DNA of 64,000 nt from Hankyongella ginsenosidimutans (lineage in GTDB: Bacteria; Pseudomonadota; Alphaproteobacteria; Sphingomonadales; Sphingomonadaceae): positions 1,116,001 through 1,180,000 of the forward strand of contig NZ_CP039704.1 of NCBI RefSeq assembly GCF_005144965.1, in the 5' to 3' direction. The notes under the pieces are model-generated. The model was not told where the DNA came from, searched no databases, and was given only the letters and a program-made list of their open reading frames with translations. The position numbers and the translations under genes were made by a program. This document shows, one piece after another, positions 63,908-64,000 of this stretch. Within the stretch, counting starts at the first letter, position 1; the number at the start of each line of letters is the position of its first letter.

Positions 63908-64000
63908 GGCGAGGTCGTTGGGCAGGCCGTTGATCGCTTCTTCCAGTTCTGCGAAGGTGGGGCCATGGCGGTGGGCGTGTTGCGGCGGCCGACTTCGACC
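63905..64000 (-). CDS. C-terminal end of an unidentified protein, partial
   Basis: Reads HAHRHGPTFAELEEAINGLP then NDLA and a TAG stop supplied by the MITE-like element. Only about 30 residues lie in the window. The product is not identifiable; it enters from beyond 64000. Confidence 0.4.
   Translation of the reverse strand, partial: GRSRPPQHAHRHGPTFAELEEAINGLPNDLA

Overview
The window looks like chromosomal DNA of a GC-rich alphaproteobacterium, most likely of the Rhodospirillales type. Supporting signs are the circularly permuted two-piece tmRNA gene, the glnD/nadD/rsfS/rlmH/envC/ctpA block, the cycM-pheA pair, the rnd-lptC-lptA order, HrcA/CIRCE control of groESL and a PEP-CTERM protein. 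Most long genes are interrupted by single-base frameshifts, over 60 in total. Almost all look like one missing base in a short homopolymer in otherwise well-conserved proteins. I read these as base-call or assembly deletions, so genes are annotated as whole CDS spanning the breaks.

Layout. 1-8140 (minus): glnD, nadD, rsfS, rlmH, envC, ctpA and a divergent polysaccharide deacetylase. 8881-11575 (plus): a four-gene cassette of a small Tat-signal protein, a PqqD-like protein, an HPr-kinase-like P-loop protein and a nucleotidyltransferase, resembling a peptide-modification system. 11.9-24 kb: peroxiredoxin, YqgE, pckA, cytochrome c CycM, prephenate dehydratase, a Slam-type outer-membrane protein with a TbpB-like lipoprotein, gamma-glutamyltransferase and two glyoxalases. 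24.1-37.5 kb (minus): a nitrate/nitrite assimilation cluster, transcribed mobA, nasT, nasS, nrtABC, porin, nirB, nirD, nasA, SUMT. A two-hairpin ANTAR (NasT) RNA motif with a competing terminator is written across the 3' end of nasS and the nrtA leader. 37.6-45.2 kb: acyl-CoA thioesterase, HMG-CoA-lyase-like gene, rnd-lptC-lptA, DUF1428, an IS630-family insertion, then glnK, amtB and a second glnK with a sigma-54-type promoter. 45.3-50 kb: patatin, GNAT, DUF2007, tldD, zf-CHCC and a flavoprotein.

49.96-53.63 kb is an accessory island. It is framed by imperfect direct repeats of the 3' end of the upstream flavoprotein gene. It carries two REP-bounded modules, each with one AT-rich gene of unknown function, a remnant of a REP-associated (RAYT) transposase, a HigBA-like toxin-antitoxin pair and a tRNA-Ser 3' fragment, and it ends next to the tmRNA gene. 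54-64 kb: DMT transporter, groESL with CIRCE, an acyltransferase, sppA, DUF445, gamma-carbonic anhydrase, argC and a PEP-CTERM protein.

Functional links. The nitrogen genes form a coherent programme: GlnD and two PII proteins sense nitrogen status, AmtB imports ammonium, NasS/NasT sense nitrate and act by antitermination, NrtABC imports nitrate, NasA and NirBD reduce it to ammonium, and MobA and SUMT feed the molybdenum cofactor and siroheme. Several short palindromic repeat families are scattered between genes. One is a 125-bp MITE-like element, present in two identical copies, whose TAG ends coincide with the stop codons of flanking genes.
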